Part shown: in pieces, positions 1-11,159 of the stretch | Numbering within the stretch: the stretch's first letter is position 1 | Layout: every line of letters starts with the position of its first letter | From: Polydrusus tereticollis | Taxonomy: Eukaryota; Arthropoda; Insecta; Coleoptera; Curculionidae | Direction of reading: 5' to 3' | Assembly: GCA_963920685.1 (NCBI GenBank) | Contig: OY987332.1 | Coordinates: 15,189,657-15,253,656 of the forward strand | DNA length: 64,000 nt | Program-made: the position numbers and the translations under genes | The notes under the pieces: model-generated | The model's input: the letters and a program-made list of their open reading frames with translations, nothing else | Told to the model about the DNA's origin: nothing | The model's database searches: none

Positions 1-169
1 CCCAACTCCTTTTTCTATAAGTACCCAGCGAGAAATGCAAGAAATTTATCTATAATGAAACATAACCTAACAAAATTCGAAAAATAACCAGATTATGCTG
101 GCTTGATTTATTAATAAATTACCAAAAGAAATTAGACTTCTAAATATTTTTTTTGATAGAAATGTCTTA
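1..169. other. AT-rich sequence, nothing recognised
   Basis: This stretch precedes the first mariner-type element. I see no open frame, repeat or RNA signature in it. It ends in the TA dinucleotide (168-169) that serves as the target site of the next element. Confidence 0.4.
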
Positions 170-494
170 TCTGCACTGGGGCTCAAATTAAAGGAGTACA
201 CTTTTAAATTGTGAATATTTTTTTTCATTTTGCACTAATTTAATTTATTTTTGAAGTAATGATGAACTGAAATGGTCTCAGTAAAATGTGTAATTTTTAT
301 CAAAATATTTTGAACAGAGCCGGATTGACAGATTTTTTTCAACAAACGTGCGCTTATGTTCGTTGCAAACGAAAACTGATTTATTTAAATTTCAGATGAT
401 ACGTTTTTTTGGTAGCTTAACTATTGAAAATTCTCCAGTATAAGTCTCATTGTGAAGGATTTTAAAATTCAAGAAATACAATTTATTTTGTTCA
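170..494 (+). repeat. Left terminal inverted repeat of the 170-2846 element
   Basis: Pairs with 2532-2846 in inverted orientation with scattered mismatches and small gaps. Shared landmarks are GTGCGCTTATGTTCGTTGC, AAATATTTTGAACAGAGCC and ACATTTTACTGAGA-type blocks. Confidence 0.8.
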
Positions 495-577
495 ATCTTA
501 ATTAACAAATTTAATAATATTAACAATTGTTAATATCAAAACTAACTATCACTTAAAATCGAAAGTAGTCTAAATAT

Positions 578-1639
578 TTACAGGATGACATTATGAATAT
601 GACCACCATGATTTTCTATCACCGATTGCAGTCGCCTTCACCATAGATCAATAGCTGCATTGATTATGTCCTGGTTAAAATTATTCCAACAGAACTGTAA
701 CCTTTCCTTTAGCTCTTCGATGGTGTTAAACCTTTGACCATTGTGAACATTTGCCTGCAAAATTCCCCATAGGGAATAGTCAACAGGGTTTAAGTCTGGA
801 CTATTGGGTGGCCACATCTCCGGTTCAATGTAATCGGGGCATTGCCCAAACAAAAACATTCTTGTACTCCGAGAGGTATGGGAAGGAGCACCGTCTTGTT
901 GGAACACGGAATCGTCGCAGATTGCTTTAATTTTAGGAGGCAAGTAATGTAAAATTTGTTGTTGGTATGCGTCCGAGTTAAGTTTTACTCCGGCATCTAC
1001 AGCAAGGAGACTTGACTTCCCTTATTTGAAAACTGCCACAGAGACCATTACGCCAGGTGAAAAGTGACTTCTCTCGATTAAAAGATTTGCCAAAGGGATA
1101 TCCCTCTTTACTTGCACATTTGCGTATACCCGATTATTTTGTGTATTCTTTAGCGGCCTCAAGTAAAACATCTTCTTATCTGAAAACCATATCTTTGCGA
1201 TATTTTCCCGAGAGCGGAGTAATAGATTACATCTTTCTAATAGTTTCTCCTCCACATTGGCATTAAGTTTTTGACAGTAAACTTCTTTAAAGACTTTAAG
1301 TTGCCAATCATTTTTTATAATTCTTTGAACTGTACAACGGTGAATTCTTGTTCTTTTCGCTATTTTTCTGGTACGTACAGATTCTTCAGGTCGTACATTT
1401 TCTATAATATTTCTTACCATGGTAATATTTCCTTGAGTTCTTGAAGTTTCCTTCGATCCCCTTCCAACGTTTATTTTTATGCGTCCGCTATTTTCTCTAA
1501 GATTTCTTAAAAACTTTCCAACTGTTCCAACATACCAACTTTTTTGAGGAAACTCCTTTACAATTTTTCTTGCACCGTAATTATGTTATTGTCGAAAATA
1601 CTTGATAATAATTAGATCCTCTTTACTTAAGACTGCCAT
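578..1639 (-). pseudogene. Tc1/mariner-superfamily transposase, nonsense-broken
   Basis: Codes for an IS630/Tc1/mariner-type DDE/D transposase, the enzyme that cuts and rejoins the element ends. The ATG is at 1639-1637 (MAVLSKED). An N-terminal helix-turn-helix follows (RTRKIAKRTRIHRCTVQRI, around 1330-1390). The catalytic region shows FSDKKMF for the first block, QQDGAPSHTS for the second Asp and WPPNSPDLNPVDYSLWG for the third acidic residue. The frame is essentially complete, about 350 codons, ending at the TAA at 578-580. It has at least three stops: one after ~16 codons, TAA at 1022-1024, and TGA at 638-640 where an Arg codon (CGA) is expected just before RRLQSVIENHGG. The gene is dead but was recently whole. 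The exact family within the superfamily is not certain. Confidence 0.85.
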
Positions 1640-2280
1640 TGTTTACGGATTAGCTGTCACGAAGCGTGCAAAACATAAAAAATAACATTGTTTTTCCACT
1701 ACTAACCTATAACATCGCCATTATTGATCGATTAATAACGTTAGAAATCGTTTTTCTCTACCTTATAAGTTATTATTGACCATAGTCAATAAGGCTTTGA
1801 AATCCATTATTAACCGATCTTCAAGAATCTATTTGAACGCAACTAACTTCATTTTTTGATTCTAAAACATGAATTCATAAACATGAATAACCTGAAAGGT
1901 GATTTCTTGTGGTTAGGCAACCAGGTAATTATCAATACATATTCGATTATTAGACATGCTTGATATTGTAAAGTATCGATATAATCAACATTTTTTCTGC
2001 TTCCATCCTTAATTCTGGAGGTGTACACATAATAATATCACTACCATTTTCTTCGATCATTTTTTAAAAAAACTGAAAACTCGTGAAATCTGATGATATA
2101 AATGAACAAAAATTGACATTAACAAAGCCACCTGACAAAACAACAAAATATTTTGCCAATTCCAAAGCGCAGGTAACTTGAATAAAAAATATACTTATAC
2201 CTACCTATAATTTTTTATAATTATTAATACTATACAGATAAATGTCTTATAAAAGTTTATAGTAGTGGAAAAAATATTAT

Positions 2281-2398
2281 ATTAACCACGGTTTAGACAG
2301 CTTATATCCCTCGCGTCTTAAATCCCTCGTCACTCCGCTCCTCGTGATTTAAACTTGCCGCTCGGGCAATAATGGTGGCTGTCTAAAGCTTGGTTAAT
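2281..2398. repeat. Small nested MITE with imperfect inverted ends
   Basis: The ends ATTAACCACGGTTTAGACAGC-like (2281 onward, one base over the stated core) and GCTGTCTAAAGCTTGGTTAA at the right are inverted copies with about three mismatches. The middle contains the CCCTCG/CCGCTCCTCG motifs seen in many insect MITEs. It has no coding capacity. Confidence 0.6.
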
Positions 2399-2531
2399 AA
2401 TATACTTACTATTATTATTTTAATAACAGTCATGGATACTCTTATTTTTAATAACAGTCATGGAAGCTGCGATCATGGTTCAAACGACTTCAAATTTCCA
2501 AAATGATAACCGCAATGTTTTAGTACATCAA

Positions 2532-2846
2532 TGAACAAAATAAATTGTATTTCTTGAATTTTAAAATCTTTCACAATGAGACCTATACTGGAGAATTTTC
2601 GATAGTTAAACTACCAAAAAACGTATCATCTGAAATTTAAATAAATCAGTTTCTGTTTGCAACGAACATAAGCGCACGTTTGTTGAAAAAATCCGGCCCT
2701 GTTCAAAATATTTTGATAAAAATTACACATTTTACTGAGATGATTTCAGTTCATCATCACTTCAAAAATAAATTAACTCAGTGCAAAATGAAAAAAAATA
2801 TTCACAATTAAAAAGTGCACTCCTTTAATTTGAGCCACAGTGTTGA
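2532..2846 (-). repeat. Right terminal inverted repeat of the 170-2846 element
   Basis: Inverted partner of 170-494. The right border is followed by TA at 2847-2848. Confidence 0.8.
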
Positions 2847-2848
2847 TA

Positions 2849-3600
2849 GCAATTTTTCCTGATAGTACATAATGCAATGGCGTGTACATCCATCTCTGAT
2901 GACTGCTTATGCAAGTACGAATAAAGGATTTGGATTTTGATCTTTGACAATTATCTTATGATAAATTCAGTTTCTCATTAGTTTCTTTGGGAATTGTTCA
3001 CGTATATCTTAAATAACCACGGCATTTGGTCACCCTAAGCATAAATCTATCACTGACTATAACGGTAAGATTTAGTCATTACGTTTCCTTTTGAATATAC
3101 TCTGTAATTAAACAGCTTATTTATCCTCCCTATACTTTGTATTTTAACAAAATTTGTTTTATCTTGATATTAGCCAAACATCCTTTCCTAGCATCTATTT
3201 TATACGACCTTATCCCTCTTAAATTTCATTCTTAGCAGGTATAGAGAAGAACAAAGTTGCAGCCTTATTACCTACCTTTTAAGATTCAGCTCAGGTTTAA
3301 CTATCAAAGTAGTCTGAGAATAGCACATTGAAAGGTAATATTTTCTATGAATGGGTCAAATTAAATCAGTCTTTTTAATTCCAATTTCATAACACAAATT
3401 TAATAACTTATTAGGAATAAATAAATTAATGTAAAACAAAATTTTTCTCACTGAGCAGGATACAGTTAAGGGAGGCTTTGCTCGTATTAGTAAGTGTAAC
3501 AATATGATTAGTATTGAAACAAACAAAATAGGAGAAAACAATGATAAAGTCCATCCGAACAATACTTCGTTTGACCTAATAAGTGCAATAATATATTTAC
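2849..3600. other. AT-rich non-coding sequence
   Basis: No transposase, RT or RNA signature was seen. The short open frames in this stretch have no recognisable motif and overlap on opposite strands. Confidence 0.4.
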
Positions 3601-3732
3601 ATTGTGGCCGCTCTTTAATAACGATTCACATACATTTTTCACCATCACTTTGGCGTCAGAAGATAAATGCTTCCTGGAATGTTTAGGGTAGCTAGATATC
3701 GCATTAGCTGAAGATTCCCAAGGTCTCCACAT
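3601..3732 (-). pseudogene. N-terminal fragment of a DDE_3 (Tc1-like) transposase
   Basis: About 44 codons starting MWRPWESSANA and continuing SRKHLSSDAKVMVKNV. This matches the N-terminus of the better preserved copy at 20728-21986 (MWRPWNCAD then KRKHLSTDAKLIIKNV) and the piece at 18.9-19.0 kb. Nothing after this helix-turn-helix region is preserved here. It is a non-functional leftover of the same transposase family. Confidence 0.65.
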
Positions 3733-3747
3733 ACTTTTAATATTAAC

Positions 3748-4541
3748 TTGTTGCACACTGTTTCAAAGCTAAATATATAGGTATGCTCCATTCCACAATA
3801 ATTCGTTGATTTCCCGACCGCAATAAAATTTAAATCCAGCCATAAATAAGTGCCTTTTGAAAGGGTACAGGTCCTGATTACCTACTAATTTCAATAGTTT
3901 AGATTAGCTATTTTCAACAAAACAACAAATATATAATAATAGGTAAGTGTCTTTATTTTAATCATGTAATTAAATAGGTATTAATATGTATACAAAAATA
4001 CTAATCTACAATATTATAATATCATCTATGCCTAAACTAATGTAATAGTGAAACAGAGCTAAATATAGAGTAAGTTAAGTTAAATATTGTATTATTATAA
4101 TATTGTAAATTGGTACTTTTTTATAAATATTAATAGCTATTTAATTACATGATTAAAATAAAGATACTTACCTATTATTTTATATTTGTTGTTTTGTTGA
4201 AAATAGCTAACCTAAACTATTGAAATTAGTAGGTAATCAGGACCTGTATCCTTTCAAAAGGTACGTGCCTACACAATAGATATTTGTCAGGCCAGTTATT
4301 TATGGTTGGGATTACGACTGAGGGTTGTCATTTAAATTTTATTGCGGTCGAGAAATCAACGAATAATTGTGGAATGAAGAATACTAATATATTTCGAATA
4401 TTATGTTTACTATTTATATAAACTATATAAACAGGTACCTGTAACTAAAAAGTTTTGAGAAATATCCTAATAATTAAGTAGTTTCGAGAAAACCTTAATC
4501 AGACAGTTCGTTAATTTTGATAACAAATCAAGTAATGTAAT
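3748..4541 (+). repeat. Interspersed repeat 'R', copy 1 (interrupted by a MITE)
   Basis: 3748-3783 plus 4382-4541 line up with the continuous stretch at 20054-20243 (GTTGCACACTGTT, TTTACTATTTATATAA and GGTACCTGTAACT blocks). The gap of ~598 bp in this copy is exactly the MITE at 3784-4381. Non-coding; family unknown. Confidence 0.75.
3784..4381. mobile_element. Foldback MITE with TA target duplication
   Basis: The left half (CATTCCACAATAATTCG at ~3790 through GTACAGGTCCTGATTACC and TAGGTAAGTGTCTTTATTTT) is repeated inverted in the right half, ending ATTGTGGAATGAAGAA. It is flanked by TA at 3782-3783 and 4382-4383. The paralogous repeat at 20054-20243 carries a single TA at 20088-20089 and no insert, an independent empty site that fixes both borders. 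It is non-coding and mostly self-complementary, so presumably was mobilised by a Tc1/mariner transposase. Confidence 0.85.
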
Positions 4542-4637
4542 TGTTCTATTAATATAAGTGTAAATAAATAAAATAGCAATGTTTTTTGACGTTTTTTTGA
4601 AAAAATTGACATTTTACTTTTAACACTAGTAGGTATT

Positions 4638-4657
4638 TTAAGGCACTAGTGCCTTAA
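4638..4657. repeat. 20-bp perfect palindrome
   Basis: TTAAGGCACTAGTGCCTTAA, followed nearby by two further TTTTAAGGC copies (around 4668 and 4728). It may be the remains of a MITE end; no clear partner was found. Confidence 0.5.
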
Positions 4658-5265
4658 AGTAACATTTTTAAGGCTAGTAGACAGTGTTAAAAGTTCCATT
4701 TTTACCACGTTTGTAGAAAAACGATTTTTAAGGCACAGTTAAAAATAACTTATTTACCTCGTAGGTGAAAATTATTTCATCCAACTTATTAACTATTCCG
4801 TGTTTTTGTATTAGGTACCGTGTCGGTGTCGATCAAGAAGACAGCCGGGATAATTTAAGCCCTAGTTTTTAACATCTTTCACCTCAATTTACCATATTAA
4901 AGCAATCAATTTGTAAGGAAAGCAGGTAGTATGTGCCTATTTGCATGAGCATGCGAGTTGTCAGGGCGGGTTGAGAATAGTTCCAGCTGCAATAAATGCT
5001 TGTATGTACAGTATGTTGCCTGACGGATATTGGATAAAAGTACACAAAGTGTATGTGAAAAAATACTTTAAATAAAAGCGTAATAATATACAAAGTGAGT
5101 CGGGAGGAATGGGCCTAACTCTAAGGATGTAATCTATGCATCAAAATACTAAGAAAGAACTCAAATGTTGTTATCCAATATTCATTTGTTTTTAAGTTAT
5201 AGCGTTAAATAAAGTAATAATATTGTTAAACCAAAATATCCAACATTAACATTGTTTTAAATAAA

Positions 5266-6579
5266 TCATTGGTTTAGTAAATTTTGAAAAATACCGCCAT
5301 TGACTTCCAAACATTTCCTGCTTCGTTTACGAAGGGCACGCGTGGATTTTCTAATTGATTCGTGTCTTTCTTTAATATTGAGTACAGCATTTCTAATGCG
5401 TCTAATTAATGCATCCCTAGTATCTACTTTTACTTTGTGAACCTCAGTTTTTAACCAAGCCCATGAATTGTAGTCAAGGGCGGTTTTAGCTTTTCAACAT
5501 GGGGGGGGGGGGTAATTTGAAATTCGAATTTTTTTTTTAAAACAGTAACCAGAAAATAAGTTTGGGAGGGAGGTTAGGAAAAAAATAGCGCCGCAGCCGA
5601 AAAATTTTTGGGTGCCACGCCCTTTTTTCAATGATGATGCTTAAAATTCTAAATTCATGGGGGGGGGGGGGGGTAATTACCCTATTACCCCCCCGTAAAA
5701 CCGCCCTTGATTGTAGTCCAACGGCGTGAGGTCTGGCGATCTAGGAGGCCAACTAATAGGACCACCGCGACCAATCCAAACCCCTGGAAACCTTTGGTCT
5801 AAATATTGCTCGACACGACGATCGAAATGGGCAGGCGCTCCGTCGTGTTTATAATACATTTCAATTCTGATGTTTAAAGGAATCTCCTCCAGTAGTCCTT
5901 GCAATTCATTTTGTAAAAAACTTAAGTAGTGATCCCCTGTAAGGCGATTTTCCAAAAGAAAGGGGTCAATTAAATTTTTATCGATCATGCCGCACCACAC
6001 GTTTACTGAAAACCTGTGTTGAAAATTACTTTCGACTATTGCGTGAGGATTTTTGTCCGACCATACATGGGAGTTTCGATTATTATTGATGCCGTCACGG
6101 ATGAGTGTAGCTTCGTCAGTAAAAAGTATGTGCGGTAAAAGATGATGATTATTAATAATTCACTCACAAAATTTCATACGCTTGGCGTAGTCTCCAGGTT
6201 GAACATTCTGTACACGCTGTACATGGTACGGGTATAAGCCTTGCTCGTTAAGCGTATTGATCACTCTTTTTTGGGGAATCCCCAACTAAAATCCAATTCT
6301 TCGTGAGCTTGTCGTCGCATCTTCTTCTACTAAAGCTAGAACATTTTCTATTTCTTCTAAATCCTGTTAAGTGGCTCGTTCGGATGTTACATTAGCACTT
6401 GGAAGCATTCCGGTCTCGCAGAGTTTGTTGAAAACTCTGATAAAGACCTTTCTGTGTGGTGTTCTTTCATGTGGAAATCGTTCACGATATTCTTCAGCAG
6501 CCGCTGTAGCATTCCCATTACACAAACCATAAATAAGGACCATATTGGCGTATTCCAGATGTGAATAAATGTGTGGCAT
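5266..6579 (-). pseudogene. Tc1/mariner-superfamily transposase split by a MITE
   Basis: Starts MPHIYSHLEYANMVLIYGLCNG at 6579, an N-terminus typical of an insect mariner lineage whose members learn by YGFCNGN and RRFP-type motifs (here ERFPHERTPHRKVF). The catalytic half reads MYYKHDGAPAHF (second Asp), then WIGRGGPISWPPRSPDLTPLDY (over two blocks; third Asp in PLDY). Coding is then interrupted by the hAT MITE at 5475-5709 and resumes as SWAWLKTEVHKVKV down to a TGA at 5266-5268. The section between 6000 and 6370 has stops and frame changes. This lineage is the same as, or close to, the transposases at 10.2-11.1 kb and 60.2-60.5 kb. Inactive. Confidence 0.8.
5475..5709. mobile_element. hAT-type MITE with G-tracts and 8-bp target duplication
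   Basis: Starts CAAGGGCGGTTTTAGC and ends TAAAACCGCCCTTG. It is flanked by ATTGTAGT on both sides (5467-5474 and 5710-5717), an 8-bp duplication typical of hAT elements. Runs of G lie just inside both ends. The interior (GCGCCGCAG, then GGTGCCACGCCCTTTTTT) also occurs in the MITE at 23573-24024. It has no coding capacity and splits a mariner transposase. Confidence 0.85.
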
Positions 6580-6700
6580 TTTATAAAATTAAAATTATAC
6601 AAATCCGAAAGTTAACGGTAAATCATTGTAACATTTTATACTGACACTAATAATAGGATAGTGATAGCACAACAATCAAAAGCAAACAATAATAACATTT

Positions 6701-7115
6701 GGTACGACTTCACCATGATGGTCGTACCCTATTTTGCTTTTAATTTCCCAGTCAAAGTTGGGTTTTATAATAAGTTCAAAATAAAATAAAATTATGTACA
6801 ACTAATATTTATCTACAAAACCTTTTATTATTATTAGTTATAATGTATTAGTAAATTAATTTTACGTTACATATGTTTTCTTACAAAAATTAAAAACTTT
6901 TTCTGCAACATAAGTTTAACAATTTAACAATGTCATTGGTCTCTTCATAATTTAATTACATCTTAATAATAACCCACTGAGGATGAAGGTTTATGCCTTC
7001 GAAACATGTATGGGTATATAATATGAATTTATTTTATTAAATTAGTGAAGCAGACTTTGTGTTTTATTCCATAAATAAAATATTACTCCACTGTGAGATG
7101 GACTACTTCCATAAA
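6701..7115 (+). mobile_element. Short retro-inserted element with hammerhead-like hairpin
   Basis: A 415-bp insert flanked by a 13-bp direct repeat AATAATAACATTT (6688-6700 and 7116-7128). A long, variable target duplication and the absence of inverted ends indicate target-primed retro-insertion. It contains a hammerhead-like fold at 6972-7015 and ends in TAAATTAGTGAAGCAG-type sequence also seen at 7661-7680. It has no coding capacity. It could be a Penelope-like 3' fragment, a SINE or a retrozyme-like unit. Confidence 0.6.
6972..7015 (+). ncRNA. Hammerhead-ribozyme-like motif (candidate)
   Basis: ACCCA and TGGGT (6972-6976, 7011-7015) can close an outer helix. Inside are CTGAGGA (6977-6983, fits the CUGANGA core), a GAAGG/CCTTC stem (6985-6989, 6996-7000) and GAAA (7001-7004). 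One extra U between the core and the stem and an atypical third helix make activity doubtful. A related but weaker arrangement lies at 7576-7603. Confidence 0.35.
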
Positions 7116-7575
7116 AATAATAACATTTATTACAGGAAAGCTAAATTAATGCAATATTTTATTTTTGCCTTATCACTTAAAACATAATATTAATATTGGA
7201 TAACAACATTTTAGTTTATTTTTACTATTTTGATGCATAGATTACACCCTTAGAGTTAGGCCTATTCCTCCCGACTCACACTGTATACCCTTAAAGATGT
7301 AGAAATATGAAGACAAACACAATTAAAAATGAAGACCAGAAACGTGTTCTGTGTGAAGTGACTGGTCTACCTTCCATTCTATTAAACAAATATCATGATA
7401 TGAACTAGAATGTCCCACAAATCCTCTTTATATATTTCGGTGTGCTTGATTGCGTTCATCAAGTTTCATTCCCTTCTTAATACATTTTACAAATTTTACA
7501 GCTCCATCAACGTAACCTTCCACTTATAATATTCTCTCTACTGCTAATACTAGCACCAAACATTTCTTTTGTCTC

Positions 7576-7603
7576 CTGAGAATGAAGGTCACTACCTTCG
7601 AAA
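7576..7603 (+). ncRNA. Second hammerhead-like hairpin, degenerate
   Basis: CTGAGAA, a GAAGG/CCTTC stem and GAAA occur in the same order as at 6977-7004, and AAATTAGTGGAG follows downstream as in the first copy. The core Gly-equivalent base is changed (GAA instead of GGA), so it is likely inactive. The surrounding ~7490-7735 sequence is probably a second fragment of the same small retroelement. Confidence 0.3.
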
Positions 7604-7774
7604 CATATAGACTTATTAATACGAGAAAATTGAGCCTTTGATTGTTCTTTTATTAAATTAGTGGAGAAATACTTTTTGACTTTCTTTCCTTTCCCTATAA
7701 TTTCAGCTCTACTTTGAGTATGCACTATTTCTTTAAATTAAAAATCCATTAGTAAGGCTTCAACTTTCCTTCCT

Positions 7775-8345
7775 TGGAAGCCGGACTAAGAATAAATATG
7801 ACCAAAATACTATATGACCTAAATATAACGGTCGCTGGAAAAGAAATCTGCCAAACTACGTCATACAAATATTTGGGACAAGAGATTTGCATAGAAAGAT
7901 ACAACCAAACTACTGAACTTCACCGCCCCGAAAGACTAACCTGGGCAGCCTTCGGAAAATTAAACCATATATTCAAATCAGACCTTCCAATGTGCCTTAA
8001 GAAAAGGACTTTTAACCAGTGCATATTGCCTGTATTGACCTCCGTAGCAGAGACATTAACACTGACTAGAAGAACGACACACAAAATCTGTGTGCCACAA
8101 AGAGCAATCTCACGCGCAATGTTAGGCCTTTCTCTTAGAGACAGAATCTCAAGCCAGGAGATACGACAAAAACAAAATAGTAGATGCGTTAGAGAGAATA
8201 ACTACTCTTAAGTGGAACTGGGCAGGTCATGTCGCCAGACTGACAGACAAAAGATGCAGGCGACGCAAGATCGGAACACTTCAAAGAGATTAAGGGAGAC
8301 CTGTATCCAGCAGTAGATACAAGGAAGGGTTCATTGATGATGATT
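7775..8345 (+). pseudogene. RTE-clade LINE reverse transcriptase, C-terminal remnant
   Basis: Reads EAGLRINMTK, then YKYLGQEI, LTWAAFGKLNHIF, LPMCLKKRTFNQC, and after a frame change LKWNWAGHVARLTDK. These are hallmark blocks of the thumb and C-terminus of RTE retrotransposon proteins in insects. The catalytic FADD part is missing, so the copy is 5'-truncated. The open frame closes at 8211 and the last ~40 codons are in another frame. Retroelement proteins of this type copy their own RNA into target DNA; this copy cannot. Confidence 0.85.
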
Positions 8346-9194
8346 TTCAAAAGGAACAATATTCATACTTGCTATTTTGTTGTGCAACGGTATTTGTTTT
8401 CAATGAAATTAAATTAAACTGTTCAGGGTGACCTGCAAATTAAGCCAAGCAACAGCCTAGACGTTCATAGGAATGTGTTCCAAAATTGAGGAGCTGCCAC
8501 GGAGTAATGGTGCGTTGAGCTTTAACAGTTCTATTACCAAGCTCTTCTACCTTGTGATTAATAATTATGAAACAGTTTGGATTTGGAATTGCGGTATTAA
8601 AAAACGGTGTGATAGTTGTTAAAAAATTCAGGGATTATTACCTTAATATTTATTTCACCGATCGACTGTTAAAACGCTTAATAATTATACAAAGCAAATG
8701 GCAAATTGTTGCAATTTGCCGAATCGTACACAACGCTTAATTTGCATGTTTTTCTATCTGAATCAACGATTCCAGTTTTATTTTACGCGAGCGTTCAAAC
8801 ACAATTCGGAATTGGTCAAATCAAATTCGACTGTCATGAATAATTTGAGCAAGATATGGTCCGTATTTTTGTTTTACAAAAAAGAGATAGAGTATACCGA
8901 ATGTCAACGAAATCATTGTGCATTATCGGATTGACTAACCTTCTATATGCTTCATCGGAATTAGGTTATGAGTGTAGTTTGAGGTTTAACCAAATAAGCC
9001 CATTGCAAGTTTGCATTAATATTGAGATACTTAATTATTAACTCTAAACAATTACACTTTGACGTTGCCAATGTTGGCACTGCCCTAATACGGGTCAATG
9101 TTCCTCATTGTTTTTCTTTCATTTTTTGTTTTTCTTTTCAACAACAACAAACGGAAGAAACTCAAAAGTGATTGTTGCTTTAGTATTTCATAAA
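8346..9194. other. Unassigned AT-rich sequence
   Basis: Nothing recognised. A small palindromic patch, ATGGCAAATTGTTGCAATTT, lies at ~8699. Two overlapping short frames (8698-9041) have no known motif. Confidence 0.35.
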
Positions 9195-11159
9195 TACAGG
9201 GTGTCCATTTAGTGTGCAGGTGGACGATATCTCGTTAGCGGTCAACTTAAAGACAAACACTTTTATACAAGAGTTGTACAGGTTAATGCTGCGCACCTTT
9301 AAAAAATATTTTTAAATATACAGATTGGCTCAAAAATCCAGGGTGGGCCAAACATATCTTTTTTTAAATAGAACACCTTACATTTCTTTTATTATATTGA
9401 AGCCTTTAGTAGTCCTCTATACTACTTTAAAAAAATTTTGATCATCAAATGCGACGTTGTCAAAATCTGGATTTTTCAATGGATTTTTGGCTAAAAACGA
9501 TTTTACATAAAAATCGTTGAATTTTAACTCTATCTTTACAATTTCTTTTACTAAAATTTAGGAAAGAAAAGTTATAACATGTAGAATCACCTAACTCTTA
9601 TTAGAACTGGTATAAGTTCTACAGAGTGTTCAACATTTTGGTCCAAACTTAATGAATTTAAAACCAAGTTTTCGTTTTTTTTTTAAATGAAACACCCTGT
9701 ATTTTACATTTTTTTCGAAAAGATATTTTAATTCCCTTTAATTTGACACCAATATCTGATGAATAATTATTGCTTATTGGCAAACAAATTTTTTGAAGGA
9801 AACACGATTTCAAAAAATTGTGTTTTAAAAAACCTTAATATTATGAACAATTTTGATGTTTGCTTATTCATTTGTAAATTTACTTTCAAAAAAATTGAGA
9901 ACTTAATAAATTAGTGTGTAATTCATATCTAAGTAGTTATAAACAATTTTACAGAAGAAACCTAAATTATTACCTATCGAAAAGTATGTAAATCTCCAAT
10001 TTTGAAAATATCTTTCACCAATTTAAAACGAATACATAATGACGCATTAAGTGTTTAAATCGTCTACAATTTTGCAAAATGCAAGCGTCAATTCGTTTAA
10101 AAAACGAGTCCCTCACATTTCTCAACATTAATGGGGTAATTCTACTCAATGATTGTCAGATTTGTTCCATCATATTATTCTCCCTTGTTGTTACTGGTGT
10201 GCTGTAAACATCGACCTTTGCGGTGTCCCACAAAAAGAAATCCATGGCCGTTGGGCCAGGTGACCTTGGTGGCCAACTGATCGGACCTTAAAATAATAAA
10301 AATATTAGGTAAAAAAGAAATTTTATATTATTGGGTTTTCAACAACCATTCCTACCGATCCACCGCTATGTAAACTGTGCATTTAAATGTTCCCGAACAT
10401 AATATCTGCTATAGTGAGGGGGTGTCTCATCCAGCTGAACCCACATCCCGTTCGTTATGATCTCCGGGAGATTGTCAAAAACAAACGAACAATTTAAGTG
10501 CTCTTCAAAGAAATAAGGTTCAATTACATTGTCGTGGATAACACCACCCCAAACGTTTAAGCTCCACTGATGTTGAAAATTATTTACTAGCAGGGCATGT
10601 TGATTTTTAGTATCATAAAAGTAAAAATTATGTCTATTGACGAACCCATTTCTATGAAATGTCGATTCGCCAGTGACCATGACATATTTAAAAAATTTTC
10701 ATCTTTAGCAGTGGTATTTTGGGCCCATTGACGAAATAATGTTCTTCTTTTAAAATCATTGTCGCTTAATTCTTGATGTAATTGAACCTTATAGGGATAA
10801 AATTTGTTTGCCAATAAACAATTATTCACTCAAGATTTTTTTGTCTTCAAATTAGAACTAATTTTTCTGACACTTATTTCTGGATTCTCCTTCACCGCCA
10901 ATGCAATGCCTAGCTGGTTATCTTCAGAAATCACTGTTTTGGTCCTAGATGTTTTTTCATACTCTACGCTCCCCGTTCTCTCAAATCGATCTTTTAGTTT
11001 AATTATTGATCTTTCGTCCGGACATCAAGCTTCTAGAAACTTCTGAGCACATAAACGTGATGCCGTAAAACAATTTTTATCACTTTCTCCAATTGCGTAA
11101 ATCATATTTACTAATTCTACTCGAATAATTATATAAACTAATAAATAAATAAAAAAGAA
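9195..11159 (-). mobile_element. Mariner-type element, right end lost to a Penelope insertion
   Basis: The left terminus TACAGGGTGTCCATTTAGTG (9195-9214) is typical of arthropod mariner-lineage repeats. About 1 kb of AT-rich filler precedes a broken transposase (10215-11105, minus). The right terminal repeat is not seen because a Penelope-like tail starts at ~11160. Which end belongs to which element is inferred from position. Confidence 0.55.
10215..11105 (-). pseudogene. Tc1/mariner-superfamily transposase, heavily mutated
   Basis: Begins MIYAIGESDKNCFTASRLCA at 11105. It continues in shifting frames: FERTGSVEYEKTSRTKTV, ENPEISVRKIS, YKVQLHQELSDNDF, RRTLFRQWAQ. Then comes TGESTFHRNGFVNRHN (first acidic block, with Gly where Asp is usual), VWGGVIHDNVIEPYFFEE and VQLDETPPHYSRYYVREHLN (second Asp kept). 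A ~75-bp segment interrupts before GPISWPPRSPGPTAMDFFLW (third Asp kept). Several stops and frameshifts. It is the same lineage as the pseudogenes at 5.3-6.6 kb and 60.2 kb. Not functional. Confidence 0.8.

Larger units (their letters stand above)
170..2846 (-). mobile_element. Tc1/mariner-type DNA transposon with ~320-bp inverted ends
   Basis: A 2.7-kb element bounded by TA on both sides (168-169 and 2847-2848), the usual Tc1/mariner target duplication. The outer ~320 bp at each end are inverted copies of each other (170-494 against 2532-2846), beginning near CACTGGGGCTCAAATT on the left and its complement on the right. The inside holds a broken transposase on the minus strand (578-1639) and, in its 5' non-coding part, a ~120-bp MITE (2281-2398). 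The TIRs are much longer than the ~30 bp of classic mariners but long TIRs are known in this superfamily. The TA boundaries are inferred from where the inverted similarity stops. The element looks immobile. Confidence 0.8.
5089..7285 (-). mobile_element. Second Tc1/mariner-type transposon, with two insertions
   Basis: The ends are inverted copies for over 100 bp: GAGTCGGGAGGAATGGGCC at ~5096 against GGCCTATTCCTCCCGACTC near 7259, with TA on both sides (5087-5088 and 7286-7287). It contains a broken transposase (5266-6579, minus strand). It later received a hAT MITE (5475-5709) and a 415-bp retro-inserted piece (6701-7115). Its original length without these is about 1.5 kb, normal for the family. 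Confidence 0.8.

Noticed and set aside
9300..9720. Possible structured RNA in A/T-tract-rich stretch
   Set aside because: Hairpins there are explained by homopolymer tracts in a mariner-type non-coding region.
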